Source of the DNA: Oscheius onirici
Lineage: Eukaryota > Nematoda > Chromadorea > Rhabditida > Rhabditidae
Assembly (NCBI GenBank): GCA_932521025.1
Contig: OW051469.1
Coordinates: 7,452,398-7,516,397, forward strand
DNA: 64,000 bases
Direction of reading: 5' to 3'
Shown: one piece after another, positions 47,452 through 57,691 of the stretch
Layout of the letters: each line of letters starts with the position of its first letter
How positions within the stretch are numbered: position 1 is the first letter of the stretch
Notes under the pieces: model-generated
What the model was told of the DNA's origin: nothing
The model's database searches: none
The model's input: the letters and a program-made list of their open reading frames with translations, nothing else
Position numbers and translations under genes: made by a program

Positions 47452-50135
47452 ATGATCCTACGAATACTTCTGATCTTCCTCCTGTCTTGTCTGACTGAAG
47501 GAAGTGAGGACGAGTATCGTCTGATCCAAGATCTCCGCCAGAACTACGACCCCATCGAACGACCGGTCAGGAACCATGCTGACCCGATTCATGTCAATTT
47601 GAGCATCATTTTGCAGCAGCTCGTTGATGTTGTAGGTATCTGTTCTTTGCCAGATAAAAACACTTTCAGGACGAAAAGAACCAAATCCTTACTCTGGTGG
47701 TCTGGACACAGTCAACTTGGCATGACTACAAGATGCGCTGGGACCCGCAAGAGTACGGCAACATTACGAGCATCCAGCTGCCGAATAACTTTTTGTGGAA
47801 ACCTGATATTCTACTGTTCAATAGGTAAACCTATGGTAGAGCTAAACCAAAAAGCTAATTTCTGTGCCGACGAGCACTTTGACGCATCTTTTCCCGTAAA
47901 TTTTGTGGTCAAACATACTGGAGATATACTACTGGCTCCACCTGGAATAGTCAAGATCAGTTGTGAGCTGAACATGACATGGTTCCCCTTCGACGAGCAA
48001 CTCTGCCATTTAAAGGTAATCAATCTTTTCCGCTGTGTTTCTTTTCCTATCTTTGTCCTCTGCAACTCTAGGCGAAGGAGACAAGAGTAAAGAAAAACTG
48101 CTAGAAGTCTATGGTCTCGTCGGTCTATCGTCTTAGTAGACCTACCACTTTCCACAAGAAGAGACCAAAAATATCAGAAAGCCAAGAAGAACTACCAGAA
48201 GAAGAGAAAAGACCAGGGTAGAAACACTAAGAACACGCCAATCTCCCAACCTCTTTATTCTAAGGGTTGTATTCGATGGGGAGGTTCTTACGACGGACCA
48301 TGCCATCTCCCTGGAACCACTCGCGGCGGAACTGCTTGGCAGCCCCGTCTGGAGTATTGGTCCATTCGATGGTGATGCGATCGTTGTTGGTGTCTTCCTG
48401 GCCGAAGGCGAAGGCGTCGCAGCTCACAGCCATCAGAGTAGCTTCCTTGGGGTCCAGACATCCGCAGGCCGGGTCGACTCCGAGGCGCTTCATGTTGGTG
48501 GTCTTGATGGCCCATCCAATGCGACGAGCAGAGGAGTTGACGATCTTGATGTGGTACGTGTGCTTGTCGTCGTAGGGCGCATTGAAGACGATCTTCGAAG
48601 CCGGCTGGGTAGCGATGTCTCCGGGAGGAACAGTGGCCATGGCGATCCGATGGAAGTTATGGTCTCTCTTCAGAAATCTTCGCCTTTTATAGTCTCCTTG
48701 ATTGCTAACTTTGTACTTTTTGGAGGATAAGAGCGAAAAAGTTTGTTTTGTTTTGAAGCAATTAGATTGCAATAACAAAGTTTTGAAGAGTCTATTAAAA
48801 ACTGTACAAACAGATGTTCAAATACTGTTTTTTTGAGATTGGATTACAGTTTGACTTGCCAATACTTGTGATTTGAAGACCAGAGGCTCTAAAAGACTGC
48901 CGAAACGATTGAGGAACATTTTGAAACTTTCAGTATGGTTCCTGGACATACAACGGTGTCAAGCTAGACCTCCACATTCACGACTCTTCCAATAAGGACG
49001 ATAACAACCAAATGGATCTCTCCTATTATATCGAGAATGGAGAGTTTGAACTTTTGTGTAAGAAAGGAGTACATTCTAACGCAATCCGATTTTTAGCAAC
49101 GCCGGCGAAACGAAAAGAGTCCGGCTTCAATGAAGACAAATACGTCGAGTTGTACTTTTACATGCATCTCAAGAGGAAAACTCTCTACTACGGCTTGAAC
49201 TGGATCATTCCGTCCATTTTGATCTCACTGAGCAACGTGATGGGATTCACCATGCCTCCGGAATGTGGAGAGAAGATTACACTACGTGAGTTTGTAGCGA
49301 GTATCTGGAATAGTTCTTTCAGAAATTACGAATCTGCTCTCCGTGACTGTGTTTCTCGGAATGGTCAGTGAGGTCACTCCACCAACCTCTGGAAGTATCC
49401 CCATAATCGCTGCCTTCTTCTCCCTCTCCATGTTGATTCTCGGTTGTTCCATCATCGCCACGATTGTCATCATCAACGTCTACTTCCGATCGCCTAAAAT
49501 GCACAAAATGTCCAAATGGGTAGGCTTTGTGAATGTGGTTTGATCGATGTTCCGATTCAGACCCGTTTCATCTTCCTGGAACTTCTTCCGTGGTTACTGT
49601 TGATGCAAAGACCGGGCAAGATTTTCACGAGACCGAGGACTCCGAAGCGAGATTCTGACAGTAGCAGTGAAGCGAGTCAGTCGGTAAGTACAGAGACTGA
49701 AAGACACTGGGAGGCAGAGTAAGAGATTGACAGTCACAGTATCTGTTTATAGAGCCTCTCTCCCAAAATCATCGCTCGAATCGATGAGGTAAACGAGGCC
49801 CTTATCCACAATGGTCCGGCTCATTACAAGCCCAAATTGATTGAAGGAACAGATATTCTTTCCGTGTACACTCCTCTGGAAACTGGCATGCGAGATGTTG
49901 TCTCAATCCTACATTCCATGAAGGTGGACTTGGTTCTTTGGATTATTCGAGACTAGAGTTTTAGGAGAAACTGGAAGAGAATGAGGCTGAAGATGAGGGA
50001 CAAGCCGACTGGCGTTTTATGGCCATGGTCATTGACCGTCTCTGTCTCTTCTTCTTCACAATCCTCATAGCAGGGACAACTTTGATGGTCTTCGTCTTCA
50101 CTCCACAGATAGCCAATTATCCGAAATTTTGGTGA
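47452..50135 (+). CDS. Nicotinic acetylcholine receptor subunit, non-alpha type, about 486 aa
   Basis: A ligand-gated cation channel subunit of the neuronal or muscle membrane. Exons: 47452-47631, 47670-47824, 47865-48015, 48934-49057, 49097-49285, 49323-49519, 49561-49683, 49753-49923 and 49965-50135. The signal peptide is [18 protein letters not shown]. The ligand-binding domain has [30 protein letters not shown] and a 13-residue Cys loop ([15 protein letters not shown]). No vicinal Cys pair is found before M1, hence non-alpha. M1 includes [15 protein letters not shown]2 is [20 protein letters not shown], and M3 runs [20 protein letters not shown], followed by [12 protein letters not shown]4 lies near the end ([20 protein letters not shown]). 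The intron at 47825-47864 ends in TG instead of AG. The 918-bp intron 48016-48933 contains an antisense MSP gene. An AATAAA lies at 50174. The exact acr orthologue was not determined. Confidence 0.92.
47825..47864 (+). other. Non-canonical GT..TG intron in the nicotinic receptor gene
   Basis: The conserved reading LLFN-SADEHFD requires splicing from the GTAAAC donor at 47825 to 47864, which ends TTTCTG instead of TTTCAG. The only in-range AG acceptor (after 47854) would give an immediate stop. Either the site is a rare non-canonical acceptor, the allele is damaged, or one base is miscalled. Confidence 0.7.
48254..48259 (-). terminator. Polyadenylation signal of the MSP gene
   Basis: AATAAA on the minus strand, almost abutting the stop codon. 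Very short 3' ends are typical of MSP genes. Confidence 0.6.
48260..48640 (-). CDS. msp: Major sperm protein, 126 aa, nested in a receptor intron
   Basis: A single uninterrupted exon, as in most nematode msp genes, with the family's near-invariant sequence: [60 protein letters not shown] and [23 protein letters not shown] forms the filaments of the crawling sperm pseudopod and is also released as a signal to oocytes. It has no signal peptide. The ATG at 48640 gives the usual length. The gene is antisense inside the 918-bp intron of the nicotinic receptor gene. A TATA box lies 45-51 bp upstream and a GATA motif at 48726. It is intact and likely functional; expression would be expected in the male germline. 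Confidence 0.97.
   Translation of the reverse strand: MATVPPGDIATQPASKIVFNAPYDDKHTYHIKIVNSSARRIGWAIKTTNMKRLGVDPACGCLDPKEATLMAVSCDAFAFGQEDTNNDRITIEWTNTPDGAAKQFRREWFQGDGMVRRKNLPIEYNP
48685..48691 (-). promoter_or_regulatory. TATA box of the MSP gene
   Basis: TATAAAA on the minus strand, 45-51 bp upstream of the msp ATG. A GATAAG lies further upstream at 48726-48731. GATA factors are known to drive sperm genes in C. elegans; whether this one is used is inference. Confidence 0.6.
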
Positions 50136-53100
50136 CTGCGTCACGATCTCATCATACCAAATCTTGCCCTCCAAATAAAGATTATATTATGCGAAAATCT
50201 ACGTAGGCTGGAAGTCACGGAACTTGGGCTCACGGAAGGTATGAATGTTTCAGAGCGAGGGATGAGTCTATCCAGATTCCGGCCGTTAGTCGTCAGAGTC
50301 AATGGTGCGGAACGGCTCTTTCTGACCTTCATTTGTCTCTCTTAAGGAGGAGTAAAGGCTACTTTACGTTTTTACTCATGTCTCTCAGTCTCCAAGTCTC
50401 TTTAATTTTTCGCCCGATTGACAGATTTCATGCTAGGATGAACGTCGCATTGTCTTGATGACTTTTCTTCGGGAAGTAGACTTCCGGACGTCATTTTTCT
50501 GAAAGCCAGTTCCGGTCCACTTACCGTAACTCTCCGTCTGAACCTTCTCCTCCACAAACCTGTCAAAAAGATGCGTCCTCATTGCTCACGTAACCGAGAT
50601 ACCAAGGCTCCGATTACATCCACCCAAACTCACCGGCTTTCAGTTTCAGAGAACAGAGGCAGGTCTGTTCCCCCAGCACTTTAATTTAGATTAATTGCAA
50701 CTCGTTCCCTTTGTCCCTTTGGCCTTGCCGGCTCTTGACTATGAATTTTTAAGGGTCTTGATCTTGAGTCGATTTGCAGCAAAGACATAAAAAAGAGCAG
50801 CCGAGACCAAGTTGAAAAGGTACCGTAGTCCCTGTTGTTCTTACCATTTTGCAGCTTAAAAGACTTTCCCAAAAACTGACCGTTTTCAAAAGATTTGTAG
50901 CCATTTCTGCAGCCTTTTTGTCACTAGTGATGTCTGTCTCGCGGGTCATTTGTCCTCCAGCTGTCATTTTCCAAGTATTTTGTGTTATGAATGCATTTGA
51001 CAACTCCGGCTCTGCATTTTTGAGTACGCGCGACCAGACGAGATCTTTCGTGTTCCCTCTCTTTTTTAGATCCTCTGAAGTAATATGTGGAAGGCTTTCT
51101 TATTGTTTACGAGATGTGCTTCCTTATCCAAAAACAGGCGGAGAACATCCCTGGTTATTAATTTCTGGCGATCTGTTTCTCGCAATATTATTGCCGCTAG
51201 TCGGTTATCTTTGGACCTGCAGATTGATCTTCAAACTTTTCGAGGGGTCCTTGCAGTTAAAACGCAAGCATGACTTCGAGTTACGAACTTTGTCTCAAAA
51301 ACGATGAAGAGTCCACTAGACCAAATGTTAAATGGGGATAGTCGCAGTCACAGGAATCTTTGTATATTCTGACCTATCACATTAAATTCGGCTTTCGAGC
51401 ACCTATCGTCTTCGAGAAGTGCAAGAGGTATTGTTTTGACAGTGCCTAAAAGGAGCGATTCTCGCTCTGTTTTGTTTTGGCTGAAAATAGGGTAGGTAGC
51501 AAATTCTGTTTTTTTGGTACAGGTTTGCTGCCTGATTTCTTTTCGGCCATAAGACCAGCACATAAGCTCTAACACCACATAAACTTCTCAAGTGTTCCTC
51601 TTTCCAGCTTACTTCCAGCTCAAGACGAACTAAAACCAGCCGAAGCTTCTTACACCTAACAACAGCCTCAGTCCGCCATAGATTAAGTTCTAACACTTTC
51701 TGCCTCTTCCTCAATGGTTCCAAATGAAGTGGCTTTTGGACGATAATCCTCCCAAGAAGCCTGCAAATTGGAGTAGATCCGAGATTTCGTGGAAATAGCC
51801 GGAAGTGTTCATTCCTGGAGCAGCATCCATATTCATGTCTCCAACCCCCACCACCCATTACCATTTTCTGGTTCTCTCGTCCTTTTTCCCAGTGAGAGTA
51901 ATCCAATAACTCTTTGTTTGGCTTTAACACAATTTCGAGGGAAAGATCAGTCTGTGACGCCATCGTCAGAGAGGGTCTTCTCTTCAATATGAGACTACAA
52001 TTGCACAAGTTGTCATTTCTTCCAAAGGGGTCAATTTGAGTGGGCTCACGACCCATTACCATGTCTGTTTTGCTTTCTCAATGAGGAACATTTCTCAGGG
52101 CACAACGGCTCATTTTCATAGATTGGGACTCCGCCCCAGTTTTCGGAGAGAACTTCCCATTGGAATTTCCGCCAGTAGGAGACATTCACATGTCATCGTA
52201 TCCCAGATATTCGTCAGGGATTTTTCCTGTTTTTTTTTGGAAATGAAACTTTCAAACTTTTGGGGAAAAAGGTATTCTCTGATAGACTCCTTGGAACTCT
52301 TTCATTACGGCCAGACTACGAATTACTTTCGAAACTTTTAGGAGAAAAAATAACAGTTACCAATAGCCGGAGAAGCTTCCGTGTCACGAAATCCAGATAT
52401 TAGGCGCCGGATTTGTTTCTTGCTGTTTTGGATTTTCTGCCTGTCTGCTAAACGTTTTGGGGAACAATATGGCGTAAATTTTTTGTAACTAGTATCTCTC
52501 TGCCAACAACCATTCGAATTTAATCATTTTTTAACGTGAACCAATCTTTCGCATTCCTACAAAAAATAGCGTTCGAAGAAGATACAACCGGCTAGTTTTC
52601 AAAACCTCTAGCAAAAAAACGAAGTTTCTTCAGAACGTCGTGACATATGTCGACAATAATGAACTTCCAGTTTTACCGTGGCAATGATTCCTTTCTCATA
52701 TCGCTTTTCTTTTTTCTTCCTGAGCCGAATGGGAATTAATCGCCTTGCTGACTTTTTCACACAGCTTCTGACACCATTTCCTTCTGTTCTCGGAGATCGA
52801 GGACGCATTTCCTTGATTAAGCTCAGGGCCTGTGTTAAAAGCAACGTCCAGACACCTCTCTACCGTAGCTCTTGACCTTGGCGTAGAGGGCTTTGGATGT
52901 TCTCGCTGTATATCCAAAAAGCTCCCAGAAATCTGAGATTATATTGAATGCACAGCGCTGGAGAAAAACCCATGCTGACTGTCCCTTTACTGTTCTTTTG
53001 GTCGAGAGTCTGTGAAAATTACGAATCAAACATCTTTTTGTGAAACAATTGGGCAAATTGGTTTTTTTTCTATCACAGAACTTCACTCTTTAAAATTTGG

Positions 53101-53443
53101 TGTCTTCACACCGTATCACGAATAACTTTTGTGGAGTTTCGGAAAACTTCACTGGAAGTTAAAAAAAGTCGGGAAAGTTTAGAAATACTATTGAAAAACT
53201 ATATAAACTCTCTGTTTTCTCAACAAACACACTCGTACTTTTTTTACAAAATTTAAGTTCCCAGCCAATGAGAAAGTTCACCTCCTGATTGCATCGGAGA
53301 ATCCACTATAGTCCAAAGTGTTGTATATTTTGCATGATTCAGTTACGTGGCCACTCTCTCCAAGATTTCAAATCACTTCGGATTATCTTGATTCCTTTTA
53401 AATCTCCTCTCCTTCTTCTCCAAATCAAAAGTTCCTCCAGGGT
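50136..53443. other. 3.3-kb intergenic region upstream of synaptotagmin
   Basis: No recognised gene. A 219-codon minus frame (52062-51403) and a 152-codon plus frame (50849-51307) are long for chance but lack family motifs, splice context and a clear start, so they are not called. The nicotinic receptor poly(A) signal is at 50174. Confidence 0.4.
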
Positions 53444-56400
53444 ATGCGGGAGGACATCGTGACAGTTCCCGTCTTTGTGATCTATGCAGCCGGGGTGGCC
53501 ATGTCCTCCATCCTGGTTATACTGGCGGCCGCTGTTTATCGGTAAGTCCCTTTCTTATAAAGAGAGTAACAGTTTTTCTTCAGGCTGAAGAAACCGGTGG
53601 ATCCGGACAAGTTGGACTGCGAGCATCAGGCTCAACTCTTCCGACCGGATATGCTGGCTCCACAGTTGTTGACCAGCACTCGTCCCGTTCAGCCAAATTC
53701 CTTGAGAAGCAAGCTTTCTCACTCTATTCCATGGAAATCGGCGGTAAGTATAGGACAGAGAGACTTAGAGAAAATATTCTTTCCAGAGTCAATCCGTGAT
53801 CGACACCCTCAAACCCGAATGTGTTGGCGAACTCCGTGGCAAACTCAACTTTTCCATCTCCTACGACAAAGATACCTCTACTCTGCATATTCATCTACTG
53901 GAAGCTGTCGATCTTCCGGTCAAAGACATCACTGGTAGGGCTTTCAGATGTAAACAATCTAGTCATCTTTTCAGGAAGTTCCGATCCCTACGTCCGCGTC
54001 TTCATCCTCCAAGACCCTACCAAGTCTCTGCGTACTCGTGTCCATCGACGAAATCTGAATCCCAAGTTCAATCAGACTCTGGCTTTTCCCGGTAGGTCAA
54101 GAAGATTTAAGGGATTTCGGATGGTATCAAAGAGATAAATTGGGAGTGGATTGGATGGGGATTGTGTTTGGGAGCCTCTAACAAGCATAAAGGAGCACAA
54201 ACGTTCTGCTCCTAATCTGGAGCGTTCAAAGAGTTGGTCTGGATGGAAGAAACAAGGAGTGTATATCGCCGAGTACATCGGTTACTTCACTGCTATCAAA
54301 TATTTGACTATTGGTTGTTTTCTGATCCCGTTCCCCATAACCACTTCTTCATCTCTGATTCCAGTCATTTTCCTCCGCTAATCGTTCCCATAACCGAAGG
54401 AGAGAGTATGAGACCAACATAAAAGAGAGATCTTGACTTTTTTCCTCCTCGACCTAATCCAATCATGATCTGTTGTCTAATCCGTTTCAGATTCATCCCC
54501 TTTGCAACACAATTATCATTTTGTGAACGACTAGCCTTCACGCAACTGCATCCATTTTCTAGGGAGACCTTTGCGTCACGATCACCCAAGTTCATAGCCC
54601 AAGTCTCTCGCTTATAAATGTACCTGCATCCGACCCGAATAGCATCTGCAGATCAAATGTCTTTTTCCATTTCGAGAAGCGACGAGGCGCGAAGAAAAGA
54701 GCCGACCATATCCTGTTGTCAAGTGTCAGAAACCTGCGTCTCGCCACTTTTTGTGGTGTATTTACTCGTTCATCTGCATATCTGCCAGTGACAAATGCGA
54801 TTTCACCACTGTTTACCCAAGTCGAGGCTATACTTATCTTTTTCCCACCTAGGTCCATTTTCACTCGATTGTATAAACTCATACGCATACTTTTTGCTAA
54901 AATTCGAATATTTTGAAAATACTCTGTCTAAATTCCCCGAAAACAAGCTCTCCGGATTAGGTATTTCCAAATGACTCCCGGGCGCCTTTTCAATAGTACG
55001 AAATTCTCACGTTTGATGTCCCTGTTCTCACACTCTCTTTGACAAGGTGCTTTTTCCAGACCTGATTCTAATTGGTGATTCTCTCTGAATTATTCCGAGA
55101 TTCTCCAACCGAATGACTGATTTGTCTTTTGGCGCGTGCGTTCATATCTCGTGTCCATCTCACTCTCTTGGACTCTGTCTATTTTCGCTTCTTTCTATTA
55201 GGGCGCGTCAAAATTCTTTGTAATTAGTTCTATAGCTACCCTTCAAACTGATCGGATCGGTCTGGGATTGTTTCTGGGGGTAATCGACCTCGAAAAAAAA
55301 ATATTGAGAGCTTTTGGGACAGTTTGGCATTTGGGATCAAGGGTTACGGTAGCTTTAAAAATCGGCCAAAAAACGTATTTTCGCGATAACTTTTTGGTGT
55401 AAGGAGATATAAAAAAATGGTCAAATACAAAAAAACTCAGCTCATCGAGACGCATCTTTCTTTTTTTGAAAAACATATTTTACTCTTTCGCGAAAAAAGT
55501 TATTCGACTTTCAAATTTTCGCATTTTTGGTGTATTGGGGAAGCGTGAAATTTCACGCTTGACGACCCGGGTTCGAGTCCGAGAGGAAATCTTTTTGTTT
55601 TTTAACATTAGCATTTTACTGGGCTAAATATCACCCCTGTAAAATATCAGCTCGGTTGGATCGCTAGTTTTCTCAAAAAATCAAATTCGAGCTCAAAAAA
55701 ATCACCATGAAGGGGAGTACATGGTGCAAATTTTGGATTCAAAATCGCTCCCTAGCCTTTATTTCAAAAGATACGGAGCTGATATTTTACAGGGGTGATA
55801 TTTAGCCCAGTAAAATGCTAATGTTAAAAAACAAAAAGATTTCCTCTCGGACTCGAACCCGGGTCGTCAAGCGTGAAATTTCACGCTTCCCCAATACACC
55901 AAAAATGCGAAAATTTGAAAGTCGAATAACTTTTTTCGCGAAAGAGTAAAATATGTTTTTCAAAAAAAGAAAGATGCGTCTCGATGAGCTGAGTTTTTTT
56001 GTATTTGACCATTTTTTTATATCTCCTTACACCAAAAAGTTATCGCGAAAATACGTTTTTTGGCCGATTTTTAAAGCTACCGTAACCCTTGATCCCAAAT
56101 GCCAAACTGTCCCAAAAGCTCTCAATATTTTTTTTTCGAGGTCGATTACCCCCAGAAACAATCCCAGACCGATCCGATCAGTTTGAAGCTGTAGAACTAA
56201 TTACAAAGACTTTTGACGCGCCCTAATAGAACATGGATACACTCGCTGCTGTTCACGCCGTCCACGGCTTTTTGACTCTTGAGGGTCGTCAGAAAGGTCA
56301 CAGAGCATGCGGTCGCTCATTGTCCCTTATGGACCGACGTGGTCTTGTCTCTCCGCATCGTCGACCAGCTCAGGGAACAATCTCCTCGTCTCCGAACAGT

Positions 56401-57621
56401 AAAAGTACATACTTTTTCTTTGGGGAGAAACAGCGAAAACAAAATAGTCTTCTGTGAAGAAAAACAGGAAATTCTGTTTTTTTTGTGAGTGGGATGAAAG
56501 GTAGCGTAAAGATGAAAACAAGTTAGCTCACATGGCCTTTAGCGTTCCCCTCGGGTGTTCGGTTCGTCGAAATGGTTGTTCATTGTATTCTAAGCCAACT
56601 CACCAGTACTTTTTTCAGGACACTCTCTCAAGAAACTCCAAGATCTGACTCTTGTCCTGCAAGTAATGGACTATGACCGTTTCTCGGCCGACGACCCGAT
56701 CGGAGAGATTCTCCTGCCAATGAAGAGTGTCAAGTTTGAGAACAGTCCCGTCTACTGGAAGCATCTGAACCGTCCTACTGTATCCAAGGTGAGAACTTGT
56801 TTCAGTCTCTTTGTCTGAATCTTGTTCAAAAAGTCACCCGAGCACACCGATCCAGACACTTACAATTACTCCTGACCGGACCTTATCCTCACTTTTTCTC
56901 TAGTAGTCTGATCTAGACTCAAACATACCCTTAACTCTTATCTTAACTCCTGAACCCTCATCCAGTCTGTTACTCTTACTTTTCGTGAGTCTTGTCCCAA
57001 TCTTCGCCTAACTGAAAATTTTAAAAACAAAATTGTAATTCAGTTATCTTGACTTTATCCGAGACTGATCCCTTTCAAGGCTTATTCTTACAAAAACTTG
57101 CAGGAACAATGCGGGGAACTGATGCTCTCACTCTGCTATCTTCCGGACGTCGGCAAAATCACCGTCAGCGTCATCAAGGCCCGCGATCTCCGAGCAAAGG
57201 ACAAGCTTGGAGGAAGTTCCGGTAAGTCCACACATCACTCTCCCGTACTAATGTGTCTCGTAGATCCCTACGTGAAACTCTGGCTCGTCCAACAGGGAAC
57301 CAAGCTTGAAAAGAGAAAGACGGCCGTGAAGGCACAGACACTAGCTCCAGTCTTCAACGAGTCCTTTGCTTTTACAGTTCCTGCAAAGGAAATTCTGGAG
57401 AAGGATGTCAATCTCGTCGTGACGGCAAGATCTCCGGAAATCTAATATTCATGATCTCTTTCCAGGTCATGGACTATGACTACGTCGGGACCAACGACGA
57501 AATTGGTCACGCGATTGTCGGCCCGCTGGGAAGCGAGGCCGGAAGTCGACAATGGAAGCAGAGTCTCGATCATCCTGAACAGCCGGTAGCCATGTGGCAT
57601 CGTCTCTATCCCAAATGGTAA
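53444..57621 (+). CDS. Synaptotagmin family protein, about 373 aa
   Basis: A calcium sensor for vesicle exocytosis: one membrane anchor and two C2 domains. Exons: 53444-53541, 53584-53743, 53787-53934, 53975-54091, 56619-56788, 57104-57221, 57264-57418 and 57466-57621. A short lumenal end is followed by the membrane segment ([20 protein letters not shown]). In C2A the calcium ligands are present in [19 protein letters not shown] and [15 protein letters not shown]. In C2B they are present in [20 protein letters not shown] and [14 protein letters not shown]. The basic stretch [19 protein letters not shown] and the C-terminal WHRLYPKW are typical. All expected aspartates are kept, so calcium binding is likely. 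The 2,527-bp intron 54092-56618 carries a 1-kb palindrome. The isoform number was not determined. An acceptor lies just before the ATG. AATAAA at 57662. Confidence 0.92.
55521..55590 (+). other. tRNA-like sequence in the left palindrome arm
   Basis: It has an A-box-like TGGTGTATTGGGG (55528-55540), a B-box GGTTCGAGTCC (55570-55580), a 5-6 bp hairpin where an anticodon arm would be (AGCGTGAAATTTCACGCT) and a TTTTT run right after it. The T-stem and acceptor pair poorly and the anticodon loop is 6 nt, so it is unlikely to be a working tRNA. It looks tRNA-derived and could carry a pol III promoter. Confidence 0.5.
55839..55908 (-). other. tRNA-like sequence in the right palindrome arm
   Basis: Inverted copy of the left-arm sequence, with the B box at 55849-55859 on the minus strand. 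Transcription from both copies would be convergent on the spacer. Confidence 0.5.
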
Positions 57622-57661
57622 AAACATCTCTGTGTAAATACAATCTCTCTTCCCAGCTTTG

Positions 57662-57681
57662 AATAAAAGTGTTGCTTTATT
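57662..57681. terminator. Facing polyadenylation signals of synaptotagmin and UGT
   Basis: AATAAA on plus at 57662-57667 (synaptotagmin) and on minus at 57676-57681 (UGT), 8 bp apart. The two stops are only 70 bp apart, so the mature 3' ends probably overlap. Confidence 0.65.
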
Positions 57682-57691
57682 TTCTACCCGT

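Larger units (their letters stand above)
55193..56231. mobile_element. 1.04-kb near-perfect palindrome (fold-back element) in a synaptotagmin intron
   Basis: The left arm (55193-55653) and right arm (55776-56231) are inverted copies, separated by a 122-bp spacer. The arms differ by one 5-base indel and few substitutions; both encode the same chance 77-codon frame in opposite directions. The core repeat starts GGGCGCGTCAAAA and its inverse ends at CGCGCCC. TA stands on both sides of that core, compatible with a TA target duplication, although the inverted match continues a few bases further out. No transposase is visible. Each arm contains a 70-base tRNA-like sequence. It may be a MITE or foldback element, or an inverted duplication. 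Confidence 0.88.

Noticed and set aside
51403-52062. 219-codon minus-strand open frame
   Set aside because: No recognisable motif, no signal peptide, and composition like neighbouring non-coding DNA; could be an exon but there is no support.
55521-55908. Functional tRNA genes inside the palindrome
   Set aside because: The B box fits, but T-stem and acceptor pairing are poor and the anticodon loop is 6 nt; kept only as tRNA-like.
55243-56186. Two identical 77-codon frames on opposite strands
   Set aside because: They are mirror images produced by the palindrome, not a gene pair.
56233-56457. 74-codon open frame just right of the palindrome
   Set aside because: Lies within the synaptotagmin intron, has no motif, and is bypassed by the well-supported splice to 56619.
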